30,321 bases of DNA from RGIG9041 sp045612565 (GCA_045612565.1 JAZKZG010000110.1:1-30321); one strand, 5' to 3'; shown: positions 14,870 to 23,325, numbered from the stretch's first letter. The notes: generated by a model from the letters alone, not told the origin. Numbers and translations: made by a program.

Positions 14870-15489
14870 TATTTTGCACCGCCTTTCTTTTTATCTTTAA
14901 AATATTGGACAAGCGCAATAAAAAAGCCAAGTGCAAGAAAACCACCTGCAGGGAGAGCAAAAATCGACAACGGCGCAATTCCACCGAATACTTTAAAGCC
15001 AAGGATTGTCCCCGACCCCAACAGTTCTCTGACAATTGCTATGCAACTTAGTGAAAATGTAAAGCCAAGACCCATAGATAAACCATCAATAATTGACGGG
15101 AGCGGCTTGTTTTTTGATGCAAAACCCTCAGCACGGGCAAGAATTATACAGTTTACAACGATAAGTGGTATAAACAGACCGAGCGAATTTGAAAGTGCAG
15201 GAAAATATGCCTGCATAAGCAAATCGATTATTGTAACAAAACCGGCGATAATCACAATATATGATGCAATACGGATTTTTTCAGGGATAAACTTACGAAG
15301 AAGCGAAATTACCGCATTTGAACAAATGAGCACAAAAGTTGCCGCTGCACCCATACCGAGTGCATTAAGCAAGGTGGTTGACGTTGCAAGAGTCGGACAC
15401 ATACCCAAAAGCTGAACGAATGTGGGATTATTTTCTATGAGTCCGTCTTTTAGATATGACATAAGATTTACTTTTTTATTATCAACCAT
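14869..15489 (-). CDS. rnfE: Rnf complex subunit E
   Basis: A 206-residue membrane subunit, homologous to RnfA with inverted topology. It shows GLIENNPTFVQLLGMCPTLA and the second cysteine motif LFIPLIVVNCIILARAEGFA, which together with RnfA frame the membrane iron-sulfur site. The start is the ATG of MVDNKK, with GGGAGGTGA 5 bases upstream; a GTG three codons earlier falls in that site. It overlaps rnfG by 8 bases. Confidence 0.97.
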   Translation of the reverse strand: MVDNKKVNLMSYLKDGLIENNPTFVQLLGMCPTLATSTTLLNALGMGAAATFVLICSNAVISLLRKFIPEKIRIASYIVIIAGFVTIIDLLMQAYFPALSNSLGLFIPLIVVNCIILARAEGFASKNKPLPSIIDGLSMGLGFTFSLSCIAIVRELLGSGTILGFKVFGGIAPLSIFALPAGGFLALGFFIALVQYFKDKKKGGAK

Positions 15490-16069
15490 TGTACTCACCT
15501 CCCGCGAGGCGTGATGCTATATCGATTGCAGCATTTATGCCTTTCATAAATGCTTTTGATGATTTTGTTGCACCACTGATATATTTTACGGTGTTTTTAT
15601 CAGATATCTTTTTATCACCTTTTACAACAGTAGTTTTACCGATGAAATTTTGTAAAAAATCAGAATTGTTTATTTTGGTACCGATACCCGAAGTTTCGGA
15701 CATTGAAACAATTTTTATACCTGTCACAGCACCATTGGCATCAAAACCAACTATTGTTTCAATTGCACCGCCATAACCTTTTGGTGCAACTTTTACACAA
15801 TAGCCGACATCATTTGTTGAACGGTATACACCCTGTACATCCACATCAGTTGACGAATTTGAAGGATAATACACCGATACAAAACTATCAGCACCTGGTA
15901 AAACTTCCATAAGGGCTTGAGAAGTTTTTTCATCGTTCTGACGGGAGATTACTGGTGCTGTTATATTGTTTACAAGAGCCACCAAAAACGCCATTACTCC
16001 AGCGATAAGAAACAGCGTAACAGATAGTCTTAAAAACTCAATCTTTTGATTTTCGGAAGAGCTTTTCAT
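15482..16069 (-). CDS. rnfG: Rnf complex subunit G (flavoprotein)
   Basis: RnfG carries a covalently bound FMN on the outer face. The 195-residue protein has an N-terminal membrane helix (~12-34) and an extracytoplasmic FMN-binding domain ending in the flavinylation motif SGATKSS (165-171), with Thr168 as the attachment residue. VGFDANGAVTGIKIVSMSETSGIG is the usual preceding strand-loop segment. An ApbE-type flavin transferase is required but is not in this window. The ATG at 16069 has GGAGG 11 bases upstream; the longer frame to 16126 is inside rnfD and is rejected. It overlaps rnfD by 32 bases. Confidence 0.96.
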   Translation of the reverse strand: MKSSSENQKIEFLRLSVTLFLIAGVMAFLVALVNNITAPVISRQNDEKTSQALMEVLPGADSFVSVYYPSNSSTDVDVQGVYRSTNDVGYCVKVAPKGYGGAIETIVGFDANGAVTGIKIVSMSETSGIGTKINNSDFLQNFIGKTTVVKGDKKISDKNTVKYISGATKSSKAFMKGINAAIDIASRLAGGEYNG

Positions 16070-17075
16070 ATTTCTTTTCGCCTCCAAACTTTGTAGGAAT
16101 GGTGTTTTTATCGATGAACCATACAAAAAAGTTCATTAAAAGTATTGCAAAAGACACGCCCTCGGGATATCCGCCGAAATAACGGATAAAAACAGTGATT
16201 GCACCTATACATATACCGTAAATTACACGTCCAGACGGAGTAACAGGGCTTGTAGCATAGTCGGTTGCCATAAAAGCCGACGCAAGTATAAGACCACCGC
16301 TGAGCAAACTGTATGACATAAACTGAAAACGGTTTATACCGTCAAATTGCGGAAACAAGAATGTAAGAATCGCAACAGTTCCGAGAATTGAAACAGGAAT
16401 ATGCCAAGTGATGACTTTTTTGTAAAGGAGATATATTCCGCCGATAATTAATAAAATCGCGGATGTTTCGCCCAAACATCCCGGGATATTGCCTATTATT
16501 GCGGTTTGCAACGGATAATCATATATGATTTTTGAATCTGCACCTTGCAGATACGAAAGCGGTGTTGCCGACGAAATTATGTCAGAACTTATATTTTTAA
16601 AAAGAGGCAGAGCGGATGCAGTATGATTAAGCGCACTGTTGGGGTTTATCCATACAGTCATATAATTAGAAAAACTCAACAGCAAGAATATACGTCCTGT
16701 AAGCGCAGGGTTTACTATATTTTTGCCAAGTCCGCCATACAGCATTTTTGCAACTATAATTGCAAAAGCTGAAGCAATAATAGGAAGCCAAATCGGAACA
16801 CTCACAGGAACGTTAAATCCGATAAGCATACCTGTAACAACCGCCGATAAATCACCTATAGTTTGAGTTCTTTTGAAAACAAGATTATATAAAAACTCAA
16901 ACAAGACACATGAGGCAACAGCAATTGCAACAATTACAACCGCACGAAAAGAAAAAAATAGAATTGAACCGATAAAAGCGGGAGTTAACGCAATTATTAC
17001 ATCGCGCATAACTGTTTGAGTCGTTTTAGAATCTTTTATGTGTGGAGAGGAGGTAACGCTATATATTTCCGACAT
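16038..17075 (-). CDS. rnfD: Rnf complex subunit D (flavoprotein, membrane)
   Basis: A 345-residue polytopic subunit homologous to NqrB, believed to carry covalent FMN and to take part in ion translocation. SSPHIKDSKTTQTVMRDV is the standard N-terminus, and LGKNIVNPALTGRIFL and MATDYATSPVTPSGR are family motifs. The expected flavinylation sequence is present as SSATPLS (~168-174); the usual Gly before Ala-Thr is replaced by Ser, while Thr171 is kept. The start overlaps the rnfC stop by one base (TGATG). Confidence 0.96.
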   Translation of the reverse strand: MSEIYSVTSSPHIKDSKTTQTVMRDVIIALTPAFIGSILFFSFRAVVIVAIAVASCVLFEFLYNLVFKRTQTIGDLSAVVTGMLIGFNVPVSVPIWLPIIASAFAIIVAKMLYGGLGKNIVNPALTGRIFLLLSFSNYMTVWINPNSALNHTASALPLFKNISSDIISSATPLSYLQGADSKIIYDYPLQTAIIGNIPGCLGETSAILLIIGGIYLLYKKVITWHIPVSILGTVAILTFLFPQFDGINRFQFMSYSLLSGGLILASAFMATDYATSPVTPSGRVIYGICIGAITVFIRYFGGYPEGVSFAILLMNFFVWFIDKNTIPTKFGGEKKYEKLFRKSKD

Positions 17076-18937
17076 CAGTTATTTACCTCCTTTTTTCGTT
17101 TTTGAATTACTTTTTGTTTTGCAAGACGCATATACTGTACAAGCGGAATCTTTGCAGGACAGGTAAACGCACAACAACCGCATTCTATACAGTCGGTTGC
17201 ATTAAGATTTTCGCACTCATCATATTTTTTGAGTTTTGCATAAAGCGAAATATAATTTGGTGCCAAACGCATAGGACACGCCGATATACAGCTGCCACAA
17301 CGAATACAATTCACATCACAATCTTGTTCTGTTTCTGTAAAACACAAAAGACCCGATGTTCCTTTTATAACAGGTGCTTCAAGTGAATACTGTGCAACTC
17401 CCATCATCGGACCGCCCATCACAATTTTTTGAGTGGAATCTTTAAGACCACATTGTTCAAGAATATGTCCAAAAGGTGTACCGAGGCGCACATTATAATT
17501 ACCTGCTTTTTCTATACCATCACCCGCCACAGTAACAATACGGTGAATAACAGGTTTAGCATAACACACTGCACGGTAAACAGCACATACAGTATCAACA
17601 TTGAGAACACAGCAACCTACCGATGACGGTAATTTTCCCGAAGGAACTACCCTGTTACAAACGGCTTTAATAAGTTGTTTTTCGCCACCCTGCGGATATT
17701 TTGCTTTAAGGACTTCAACTTTAATTCCCTTTTTATAGGTCGCTCTGTTGAGTTTTTTAATAGCACGAGGCTTGTTAGATTCGATACCGATATACGCTAC
17801 TTTAAGCCCGAATATTTTTTTAAGTATTTGTATACCTTCGATAAGCTCATCGGTATTTTCTAAAATTATACGGTTATCGTTCGAAAGATACGGTTCACAC
17901 TCTGCGGCATTAACAATAAACACATCAACATTATCTTTCAGTGCTGACTGAATTTTGGCATGTGTTGGAAATGATGCACCACCCATTCCCGTAATTCCTG
18001 CCTCTCGAATTATTAAAATAAGTTGCTCAATCGAAAGTGTAGAAACATCTTCATGATGTATGCCGAAATTATTACAGGGAGTGTCTAAAAAATCGTTTTC
18101 AATAACAATTGCCTGTGAAATATTTTGAGTAGGATGAGGTTGTTCACCAATACTTATAACCTTACCTGAAATCGATGAGTGTATCGGTGCGCATACAAAC
18201 GAGTCACTATCTGCTATTTTTTGTCCAACAGTCACGCTGTCCCCCACTTTTACAAGCGGCTGACAAGGAGCACCAATATGCTGAGAAAGTGGATAGATCA
18301 TTGTTTTTGCAGGAGTTATTGTTTCAATTGGAATTTTGCGTGTAACTTTATTATAGGGTACATGCACACCGCCCGCAAAACGATGGGCAAAATAAGATTC
18401 GATACTGTACTTCAGCGCATGGATGCTGAAGCCATTATGTACCATCGTGAAAACAAAAAGTGCAAAGTTAATTACACCAAAAACATACAAAAACACAGGA
18501 ATACGGAGTAAAATAAGTAATTTTCGATAAACCGCAACACTGCCGTATGAATACATCTGCAAATTGATATTGAGATAAAGAATTGACAAAACTATAAAAA
18601 CAATGAGTAAAAGCACCGAAGAGTACAGAATGGAGTTTATGCCGTTTTTGTTATACGTTTTATCGTGAGAAAATGTTAAAAGAAGTCCGAAAAGTAAACC
18701 AACCAAACCGATATAAATAAGAATAATCAAAATAAACAGCGAATTTGAAAACGCTTTAAACCCCGGCAATTCAGTTGAAAAATATTTAATAACCGACCCC
18801 ATATTACCGATTACAGTTATCAGTGAGCCATAATTTTGACTATCATATGCCGTAATCGGATTACAAAACGGAATGAATGACATTATTATAGTAACCGCCG
18901 ACAAAAGACGGATATAAAACAATTTTGTTTTAAACAT
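17075..18937 (-). CDS. rnfC: Rnf complex subunit C with an N-terminal four-helix membrane extension
   Basis: RnfC is the NADH-binding, iron-sulfur and FMN peripheral subunit. Residues ~185-620 are a normal RnfC: the FAGGVHVPYNK opening, GITGMGGASFPTHAKI, NAAECEPYLSND and two ferredoxin motifs CIRCGSCISACP and CIECGCCAFTCP. The first ~184 residues are extra, since typical RnfC proteins start near FAGGVH, and form four predicted membrane helices (~8-25, 67-88, 105-123, 143-165). The frame is continuous, and its ATG at 18937 lies 30-50 bases after a strong promoter. An internal ATG at 18445 could give a short form but has no ribosome binding site. The upstream site (AAGGGGGC) is unusually far from the start. 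Confidence 0.92.
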   Translation of the reverse strand: MFKTKLFYIRLLSAVTIIMSFIPFCNPITAYDSQNYGSLITVIGNMGSVIKYFSTELPGFKAFSNSLFILIILIYIGLVGLLFGLLLTFSHDKTYNKNGINSILYSSVLLLIVFIVLSILYLNINLQMYSYGSVAVYRKLLILLRIPVFLYVFGVINFALFVFTMVHNGFSIHALKYSIESYFAHRFAGGVHVPYNKVTRKIPIETITPAKTMIYPLSQHIGAPCQPLVKVGDSVTVGQKIADSDSFVCAPIHSSISGKVISIGEQPHPTQNISQAIVIENDFLDTPCNNFGIHHEDVSTLSIEQLILIIREAGITGMGGASFPTHAKIQSALKDNVDVFIVNAAECEPYLSNDNRIILENTDELIEGIQILKKIFGLKVAYIGIESNKPRAIKKLNRATYKKGIKVEVLKAKYPQGGEKQLIKAVCNRVVPSGKLPSSVGCCVLNVDTVCAVYRAVCYAKPVIHRIVTVAGDGIEKAGNYNVRLGTPFGHILEQCGLKDSTQKIVMGGPMMGVAQYSLEAPVIKGTSGLLCFTETEQDCDVNCIRCGSCISACPMRLAPNYISLYAKLKKYDECENLNATDCIECGCCAFTCPAKIPLVQYMRLAKQKVIQKRKKEVNN

Positions 18938-18978
18938 ATTTTTGATGGTATTGCCCCCTTAAAAAGCATATTTTTATT

Positions 18979-19007
18979 ATTATAATATAAATATAATATA
19001 ATTGCAA
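18979..19007 (-). promoter_or_regulatory. SigA-type promoter of the rnf operon
   Basis: Minus-strand -35 TTGCAA (19007-19002), 17-base AT-only spacer, -10 TATAAT (18984-18979). It lies between the plsY terminator and rnfC and could drive the entire minus-strand run down to 6158. Confidence 0.82.
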
Positions 19008-19011
19008 TAAA

Positions 19012-19035
19012 AAAAGACGGAAAGTACCGTCTTTT
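19012..19035 (-). terminator. Terminator of plsY
   Basis: A 9-bp stem (AAAAGACGG / CCGTCTTTT) with a 6-base loop, three bases past the plsY stop, followed on the minus strand by a further run of T. It separates the der-plsY unit from the rnf promoter. Confidence 0.85.
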
Positions 19036-19038
19036 TTG

Positions 19039-19674
19039 TTATTTATGTTTAAAACCGAATTTGCTTTCTTCGCCTTTGAAAAGACGAGCAAAGTTTTTAC
19101 GATGCAAAATAAGCACCATAACAGCAAGGGAAACCGCAAGAACAAAGGTTAGAATATCGTTGACATTATTAAGTCCTATTATAAGCGCAAACGAGATAGG
19201 ATAAGATACACCCGCCATTGTTGAGCCAAGTGAAATATAGCGTGTTGTTAAAACAAAAAGCAAAAAAACCGCAAGAGCAACAACAAAACAGCGCCAATCG
19301 GTCATAAGAATCATTATTGCACCAACAGCAACGCCTTTACCACCTTTAAAGCCGAAATAAAGCGGAAAACAATGTCCGATTGCGCAAAAAAGTCCTGCTG
19401 CTGCAGTTGCAAAGCGAACGAAATCGGGCAGATACATTTTGAATATCGCCCAGGCTGACAATGTTGCGACAAAAGTTTTCATAAAATCACACATAAGTGT
19501 GAGCACACCCGCCTTCCAACCAAACGTTCTAAGCATATTGGTAGAACCAGCATTCCCGCTGCCTTTTGAACGTATGTCAGACCCCGCAAATACCTCCGAC
19601 ATCATTATTGAGTAGTTTATACTTCCAATAAGGTATGCACCGACAGCAACAACAATAAACCATAAATACGTCAT
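19039..19674 (-). CDS. plsY: Acyl-phosphate:glycerol-3-phosphate acyltransferase PlsY
   Basis: PlsY acylates glycerol-3-phosphate with acyl-phosphate, the first committed step of phospholipid synthesis, in the membrane. The 211-residue protein has the usual multi-helix topology and the three family motifs: GSINYSIMMS, GSGNAGSTNMLRTFG (the phosphate-binding loop) and GHCFPLYFGFKGGKGVA. The start ATG overlaps the der stop (ATGA). The der-plsY order is common in Firmicutes. Confidence 0.97.
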   Translation of the reverse strand: MTYLWFIVVAVGAYLIGSINYSIMMSEVFAGSDIRSKGSGNAGSTNMLRTFGWKAGVLTLMCDFMKTFVATLSAWAIFKMYLPDFVRFATAAAGLFCAIGHCFPLYFGFKGGKGVAVGAIMILMTDWRCFVVALAVFLLFVLTTRYISLGSTMAGVSYPISFALIIGLNNVNDILTFVLAVSLAVMVLILHRKNFARLFKGEESKFGFKHK

Positions 19675-20996
19675 TCTTTTTCTCCCCGTTCTCTTACTAT
19701 AAACCTTATCGGTGTACCAAGGAAACCAAACACTTCACGAAGTCTGTTTTCGAGGTAACGTTTATATGAAAAATGAAAAAGATCCGATCTGTTTACAAAG
19801 AAAATAAATGTCGGTGGGCAGGTAGACGCCTGTGTCATATAGTAAATTTTAAGACGGCGGCCTTTATCCGACGGAGGCTGAACGCGCGCGGTAGCATCAC
19901 CCAAGAAATCGTTCAACATACCTGTTGTCACACGTCGTTTGTTTTGCTCAGCTACTTCAACTATATTTTGCATAAGTTTGTCGATACGCTGTCCTGTTTT
20001 TGCAGAAATAAATACAATCGGTGCAAAATCCATGAACGCAAGGTCGCGATAGATGTCTTTTTTGAGTTTCTCCATTGTACCTGTTTCTTTGTCGACAATA
20101 TCCCACTTATTTACAGCAATTACAAGACCTTTACCCTTATCGTTTGCAAAACCCGCAATCTTTGTATCCTGAATGGTAACACCCTCATTTGCATCAAGCA
20201 TTATTACACAGACATCGGCACGGTCAACCGCTGCATACGAACGGATAACACTGTATTTTTCGATTATTTCGTCAACTTTTTTCTTTTTACGTATACCTGC
20301 AGTATCAATAAAGCAGAATTTACCGAAGTCGTTTTCAATCTCAACATCAACGGCATCACGGGTTGTGCCGGGGATATCCGACACTATCATTCTGTTTTCG
20401 CCAAGAATTTTGTTTGTAAGTGATGATTTACCAACGTTAGGTTTGCCTATAAGGGCAACTTTTACGATTTCATCATCTGTTTCCTCGTAATACTCAAAAT
20501 CGATGTTTTCAAAAACAGCATCAAGAAGGTCACCTGTACCTGTGCCGTGAACTGACGATACTGCTATAGGGTCACCGATACCAAGATTGTAAAATTCGTA
20601 AAACTCGGGCGGAACATCTCCAATTGAATCAACTTTATTAACACAAAGAACAACCGGTTTATCTGATTTACGAAGCATTGCGCAAATATCGCGGTCAGCA
20701 GCGGTCACACCTGTTTTGACGTCAGTAATAAAAATAATTACATCTGCGGTGTCAATGGCAACCTCTGCCTGTTCACGCATCTGTGACAAAAGAATATCTT
20801 TATCAGACGGTTCTATACCGCCAGTATCAATTAAAGTAAAATGTTTATTAAGCCATTCTGCATCGGCATAAATTCTGTCTCTTGTAACGCCGGGGATATC
20901 TTCTACAATAGACAGACGTTTACCTGTTATTTTATTAAACAGTGAGCTTTTACCCACATTCGGTCTGCCAACAATGGCAACAATCGGTTTTGACAT
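19671..20996 (-). CDS. der: Ribosome-associated GTPase Der (EngA)
   Basis: A 441-residue tandem GTPase that acts in 50S ribosome maturation. G domain 1 has GRPNVGKSS (10-18), DTGG (57-60) and NKVD (~120-123); G domain 2 has GKPNVGKSS (184-192), DTAG and NKWD. A C-terminal KH-like RNA-binding domain ends at RFIVRERG. Both GTPase domains look intact. The ATG has GGGGAGTG upstream and follows the DUF512 gene by 4 bases. Confidence 0.98.
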   Translation of the reverse strand: MSKPIVAIVGRPNVGKSSLFNKITGKRLSIVEDIPGVTRDRIYADAEWLNKHFTLIDTGGIEPSDKDILLSQMREQAEVAIDTADVIIFITDVKTGVTAADRDICAMLRKSDKPVVLCVNKVDSIGDVPPEFYEFYNLGIGDPIAVSSVHGTGTGDLLDAVFENIDFEYYEETDDEIVKVALIGKPNVGKSSLTNKILGENRMIVSDIPGTTRDAVDVEIENDFGKFCFIDTAGIRKKKKVDEIIEKYSVIRSYAAVDRADVCVIMLDANEGVTIQDTKIAGFANDKGKGLVIAVNKWDIVDKETGTMEKLKKDIYRDLAFMDFAPIVFISAKTGQRIDKLMQNIVEVAEQNKRRVTTGMLNDFLGDATARVQPPSDKGRRLKIYYMTQASTCPPTFIFFVNRSDLFHFSYKRYLENRLREVFGFLGTPIRFIVRERGEKE

Positions 20997-21000
20997 ATTT

Positions 21001-22302
21001 TCACTCCCCTATTATATTTTGTACAAAGTCATATCCATCATTATATGTTATTGAAATTTTTACATCAAGTGCTTTTTCCACTTCTTCCACAGTGATACTG
21101 TCAAGAAACATATCCTGTTCTGAACGAAGCATTGATGACGGAATAAGCACTTCTTTGGGTAATTTTTCATCTTTTAATTGCTCAATAATATCTGTTGCGG
21201 TAACAAGGCCCGAAACAGTTATCTTTTCACCGAAAAAGTGGTTGATTATTGGGTGAACAGTGCAATTCAAATTTGGATATTTTACCTTTATCATAGCAAC
21301 TGCCTGTTTAATTATTTTTTGTGACAAAACACCTGTAACTATTGCTATATCTCGTTTTTTAGGTGTAAAGGTCAAATCTTTTACAGCGTTTTCGACCTCT
21401 GTTAAAAGGCTTGTTGAAAGTCCGACACCGTTTTCAATTTGCGGATAGCCGTCGTACCAATCTTCATCAGGTAAATCAAGTCCGCCTTTTATAAAAAATT
21501 CATCTGACGGATAAAAAAGACGAACGCCGTACTCTTTTTTACACACATTACCCACTGAATTTATACACTCTATGACCTCACGGCACTCTTCCGGCGTAAA
21601 TGGTTCAAGCGGGAAAAGTCCGTCACGGAATCTTGTAAGGCCGACAGGTACTATGCTTACAGATGCCACACTTGGATAAAGTGCTTTTAAATCAGCAAGC
21701 GATTTTTTGAGTTCATCACCATCATTCACACCACGGCAAAGAACAATCTGACAATTCATAGTTATCCCTGCATCTGCAAACTTATTTAAAATGTCGTTTA
21801 TTTTTGCTGCATTGGGATTTGACATCATTTTAACGCGAAGTTCGGGATTTGTGGTATGAACCGAAATATTTATGGGTGAAATTCGCATACGGCATATACG
21901 CTCAACATCTGCATCTGTGAGATTTGTAAGCGTGATGTAGTTACCCATCAAAAATGACAGACGCGCATCATCATCCTTAAAATACAGCGTCTCACGAAGG
22001 CCCTTAGGGAGTTGGTCGATAAAACAAAATATACATTTATTTTTACAACTGCGCTGTTTATCGATAAGATATGTTTCAAAATTGATACCAAGAGGCTCTT
22101 CGACATCTTTTTCAATATCAAACTCAACCAGTTCACCGTCGCACTCGGCACGCAGAACAATTTGCTCGTTTTGGCTGTAAAACATATAGTCGATAACATC
22201 ATTTATTTCATTGCCATTAATGCTTATTAGTGTATCGCCCTCGCAAAGACCGAGTTCATCGGCAATTGAATCTTCATCACAGCAAAGTATTTTAGCAGAC
22301 AT
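21001..22302 (-). CDS. DUF512 family radical-SAM-like protein with N-terminal PDZ domain
   Basis: A 433-residue protein. Residues ~1-65 resemble a PDZ fold (GLCEGDTLISINGNEI), and a radical-SAM-type core follows with the CxxxCxxC cluster motif CKNKCIFC at 86-93. The C-terminal ~150 residues are the DUF512 domain (FPLEPFTPEEC, EDWYDGYPQIENGVG). Genes of this family commonly lie next to der in Clostridia, as here. The reaction is not known to me. The ATG has a strong GGGAGGTGA site, and the rpmF terminator T-tract runs directly into it. Confidence 0.9.
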   Translation of the reverse strand: MSAKILCCDEDSIADELGLCEGDTLISINGNEINDVIDYMFYSQNEQIVLRAECDGELVEFDIEKDVEEPLGINFETYLIDKQRSCKNKCIFCFIDQLPKGLRETLYFKDDDARLSFLMGNYITLTNLTDADVERICRMRISPINISVHTTNPELRVKMMSNPNAAKINDILNKFADAGITMNCQIVLCRGVNDGDELKKSLADLKALYPSVASVSIVPVGLTRFRDGLFPLEPFTPEECREVIECINSVGNVCKKEYGVRLFYPSDEFFIKGGLDLPDEDWYDGYPQIENGVGLSTSLLTEVENAVKDLTFTPKKRDIAIVTGVLSQKIIKQAVAMIKVKYPNLNCTVHPIINHFFGEKITVSGLVTATDIIEQLKDEKLPKEVLIPSSMLRSEQDMFLDSITVEEVEKALDVKISITYNDGYDFVQNIIGE

Positions 22303-22316
22303 ACCTTCACCTCCCT

Positions 22317-22354
22317 AAAAAATAACAGCAGGAACCAACCAAATTCCTGCTGTT
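22317..22354 (-). terminator. Terminator after rpmF
   Basis: An 11-bp perfect stem (AACAGCAGGAA / TTCCTGCTGTT) with a 9-base loop, followed on the minus strand by ATTTTTT. It lies between rpmF and the DUF512 gene; the T-tract ends at the ribosome binding site of the latter. Confidence 0.88.
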
Positions 22355-22378
22355 TAGTGTTACGCAACGTTAAAAAAA

Positions 22379-22606
22379 TTAAGCGTCTTTCTTTTCTGCC
22401 TTGGTAGCAGGCTGCTCTTTAACGAGTTTGCCGTCCTTAAGAACTTCCTTACCGTCATAGTAGCCACAGTTAGCGCAAACCTTATGAGGTGCTGTGAGCT
22501 CATGGCAATTGGGACATTCAACCATTGAAGGAGCTGCAAGTTTTGAAACCTGCGATCTTCTCATCATTTTTCTTGAGTGTGAAACCTTTCTCTTCGGTAC
22601 TGCCAT
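22379..22606 (-). CDS. rpmF: 50S ribosomal protein L32 (zinc-ribbon form, extended C-terminus)
   Basis: Large-subunit protein L32. The conserved core MAVPKRKVSHSRKMMRRSQ is followed by a CPNC...CANC zinc ribbon (~32-47). The protein is 75 residues, about 15 longer than usual; the extra is a Lys/Glu/Ala-rich tail (KEQPATKAEKKDA). The cysteine-containing form is the zinc-replete version. It follows yceD by 18 bases, the usual yceD-rpmF pair, with AGGAGGAT as ribosome binding site. Confidence 0.97.
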   Translation of the reverse strand: MAVPKRKVSHSRKMMRRSQVSKLAAPSMVECPNCHELTAPHKVCANCGYYDGKEVLKDGKLVKEQPATKAEKKDA

Positions 22607-22624
22607 CTTTATATCCTCCTAATA

Positions 22625-23122
22625 TTATTTATCAAATAAATTTTTTAATACTGCAAGACGTGGGTCTACAGTTTTTGTATCACATGAACAACTCTCTGCA
22701 TTAAGATCGCATCCACAAACGGGACAAAGTCCCTTACAATCTTCACTGCAAAGCGGTGCCATGGGAAACTCAAAGCATAAGCGGGCGAACACCTCATCAT
22801 TCAAATCAAAACACATCGCGCTGTTCAAATAAACAGCATCCTCATCACAAACACCGTCATCACGAAGAACGGGCTTTTTTGTGACACTTACAAAGTTGAG
22901 ATCAAAAGACTTTGCACAGCGACTGCACAAAACATTGAACGTACCCTCGATTTTAATTTCGCAGGTAACATATCCGTTTTGACCCTCAGCCGTAACCTCT
23001 GCCTCAATCGCATTTGAAACGAGCGGTGCAGGAAGCTCTCCAAGATCGTCTTTTGAAAAACGATAGTTATACGTTTTATTAAATGATGGTGACGCAAAAG
23101 CGTCTCTTAAACAAAGTTTCAT
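22625..23122 (-). CDS. yceD: YceD/DUF177 family protein
   Basis: A 165-residue cytoplasmic protein of the YceD (DUF177) family, which in bacteria and plastids is linked to 23S rRNA accumulation and is almost always encoded next to rpmF. The N-terminal half carries the CSRCAKSF motif, and the C-terminal segment CSEDCKGLCPVCG-CDLN with DPRLAVLKNL is the family signature. The start is the ATG of MKLCLRD with AAAGGAT upstream; the 19 extra codons in the open frame lie over the promoter and leader and are rejected. Cysteine clusters suggest metal binding. Confidence 0.93.
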   Translation of the reverse strand: MKLCLRDAFASPSFNKTYNYRFSKDDLGELPAPLVSNAIEAEVTAEGQNGYVTCEIKIEGTFNVLCSRCAKSFDLNFVSVTKKPVLRDDGVCDEDAVYLNSAMCFDLNDEVFARLCFEFPMAPLCSEDCKGLCPVCGCDLNAESCSCDTKTVDPRLAVLKNLFDK

Positions 23123-23150
23123 AGGTATCCTTTTACAAAATGCATATAAT

Positions 23151-23179
23151 ATTATAATTAGCAAAGTGCAATATGTCAA
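23151..23179 (-). promoter_or_regulatory. SigA-type promoter of yceD-rpmF
   Basis: Minus-strand -35 TTGACA (23179-23174), 17-base spacer, -10 TATAAT (23156-23151): a full consensus promoter. It is divergent from the typA promoter about 80 bases away. Confidence 0.92.
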
Positions 23180-23259
23180 TATTAATTTTTAAAAAGTTTT
23201 TTCACTTTGCAATTATTTTAGCATATATATTAAATAATGTCAATTAACTTAACAGAATA

Positions 23260-23288
23260 TTGACAATTGATATTAATAATAGTAAAAT
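23260..23288 (+). promoter_or_regulatory. SigA-type promoter of typA
   Basis: -35 TTGACA (23260-23265), 17-base spacer, -10 TAAAAT (23283-23288), 37 bases before the typA ATG. It can drive the four-gene unit that ends at 27843. Confidence 0.85.
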
Positions 23289-23325
23289 ATTAAGGTTAAA
23301 GATATTTGTAAAAGAAGGTTAGAAA

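Noticed and set aside
15041..15415. 124-aa plus-strand frame opposite rnfE
   Set aside because: It is a shadow of the conserved rnfE gene with no ribosome binding site or recognisable domain.
18443..18445. Internal ATG as the true rnfC start, which would remove the membrane extension
   Set aside because: No ribosome binding site precedes it, the upstream frame is long, uninterrupted and clearly membrane-protein-like, and the promoter lies just before the far start. It remains possible as a secondary start.
19773..20423. 216-aa open frame on the plus strand opposite der
   Set aside because: It is entirely antisense to an intact, strongly conserved GTPase gene, has no ribosome binding site and its translation is Cys/Arg/Phe-rich without domain features.
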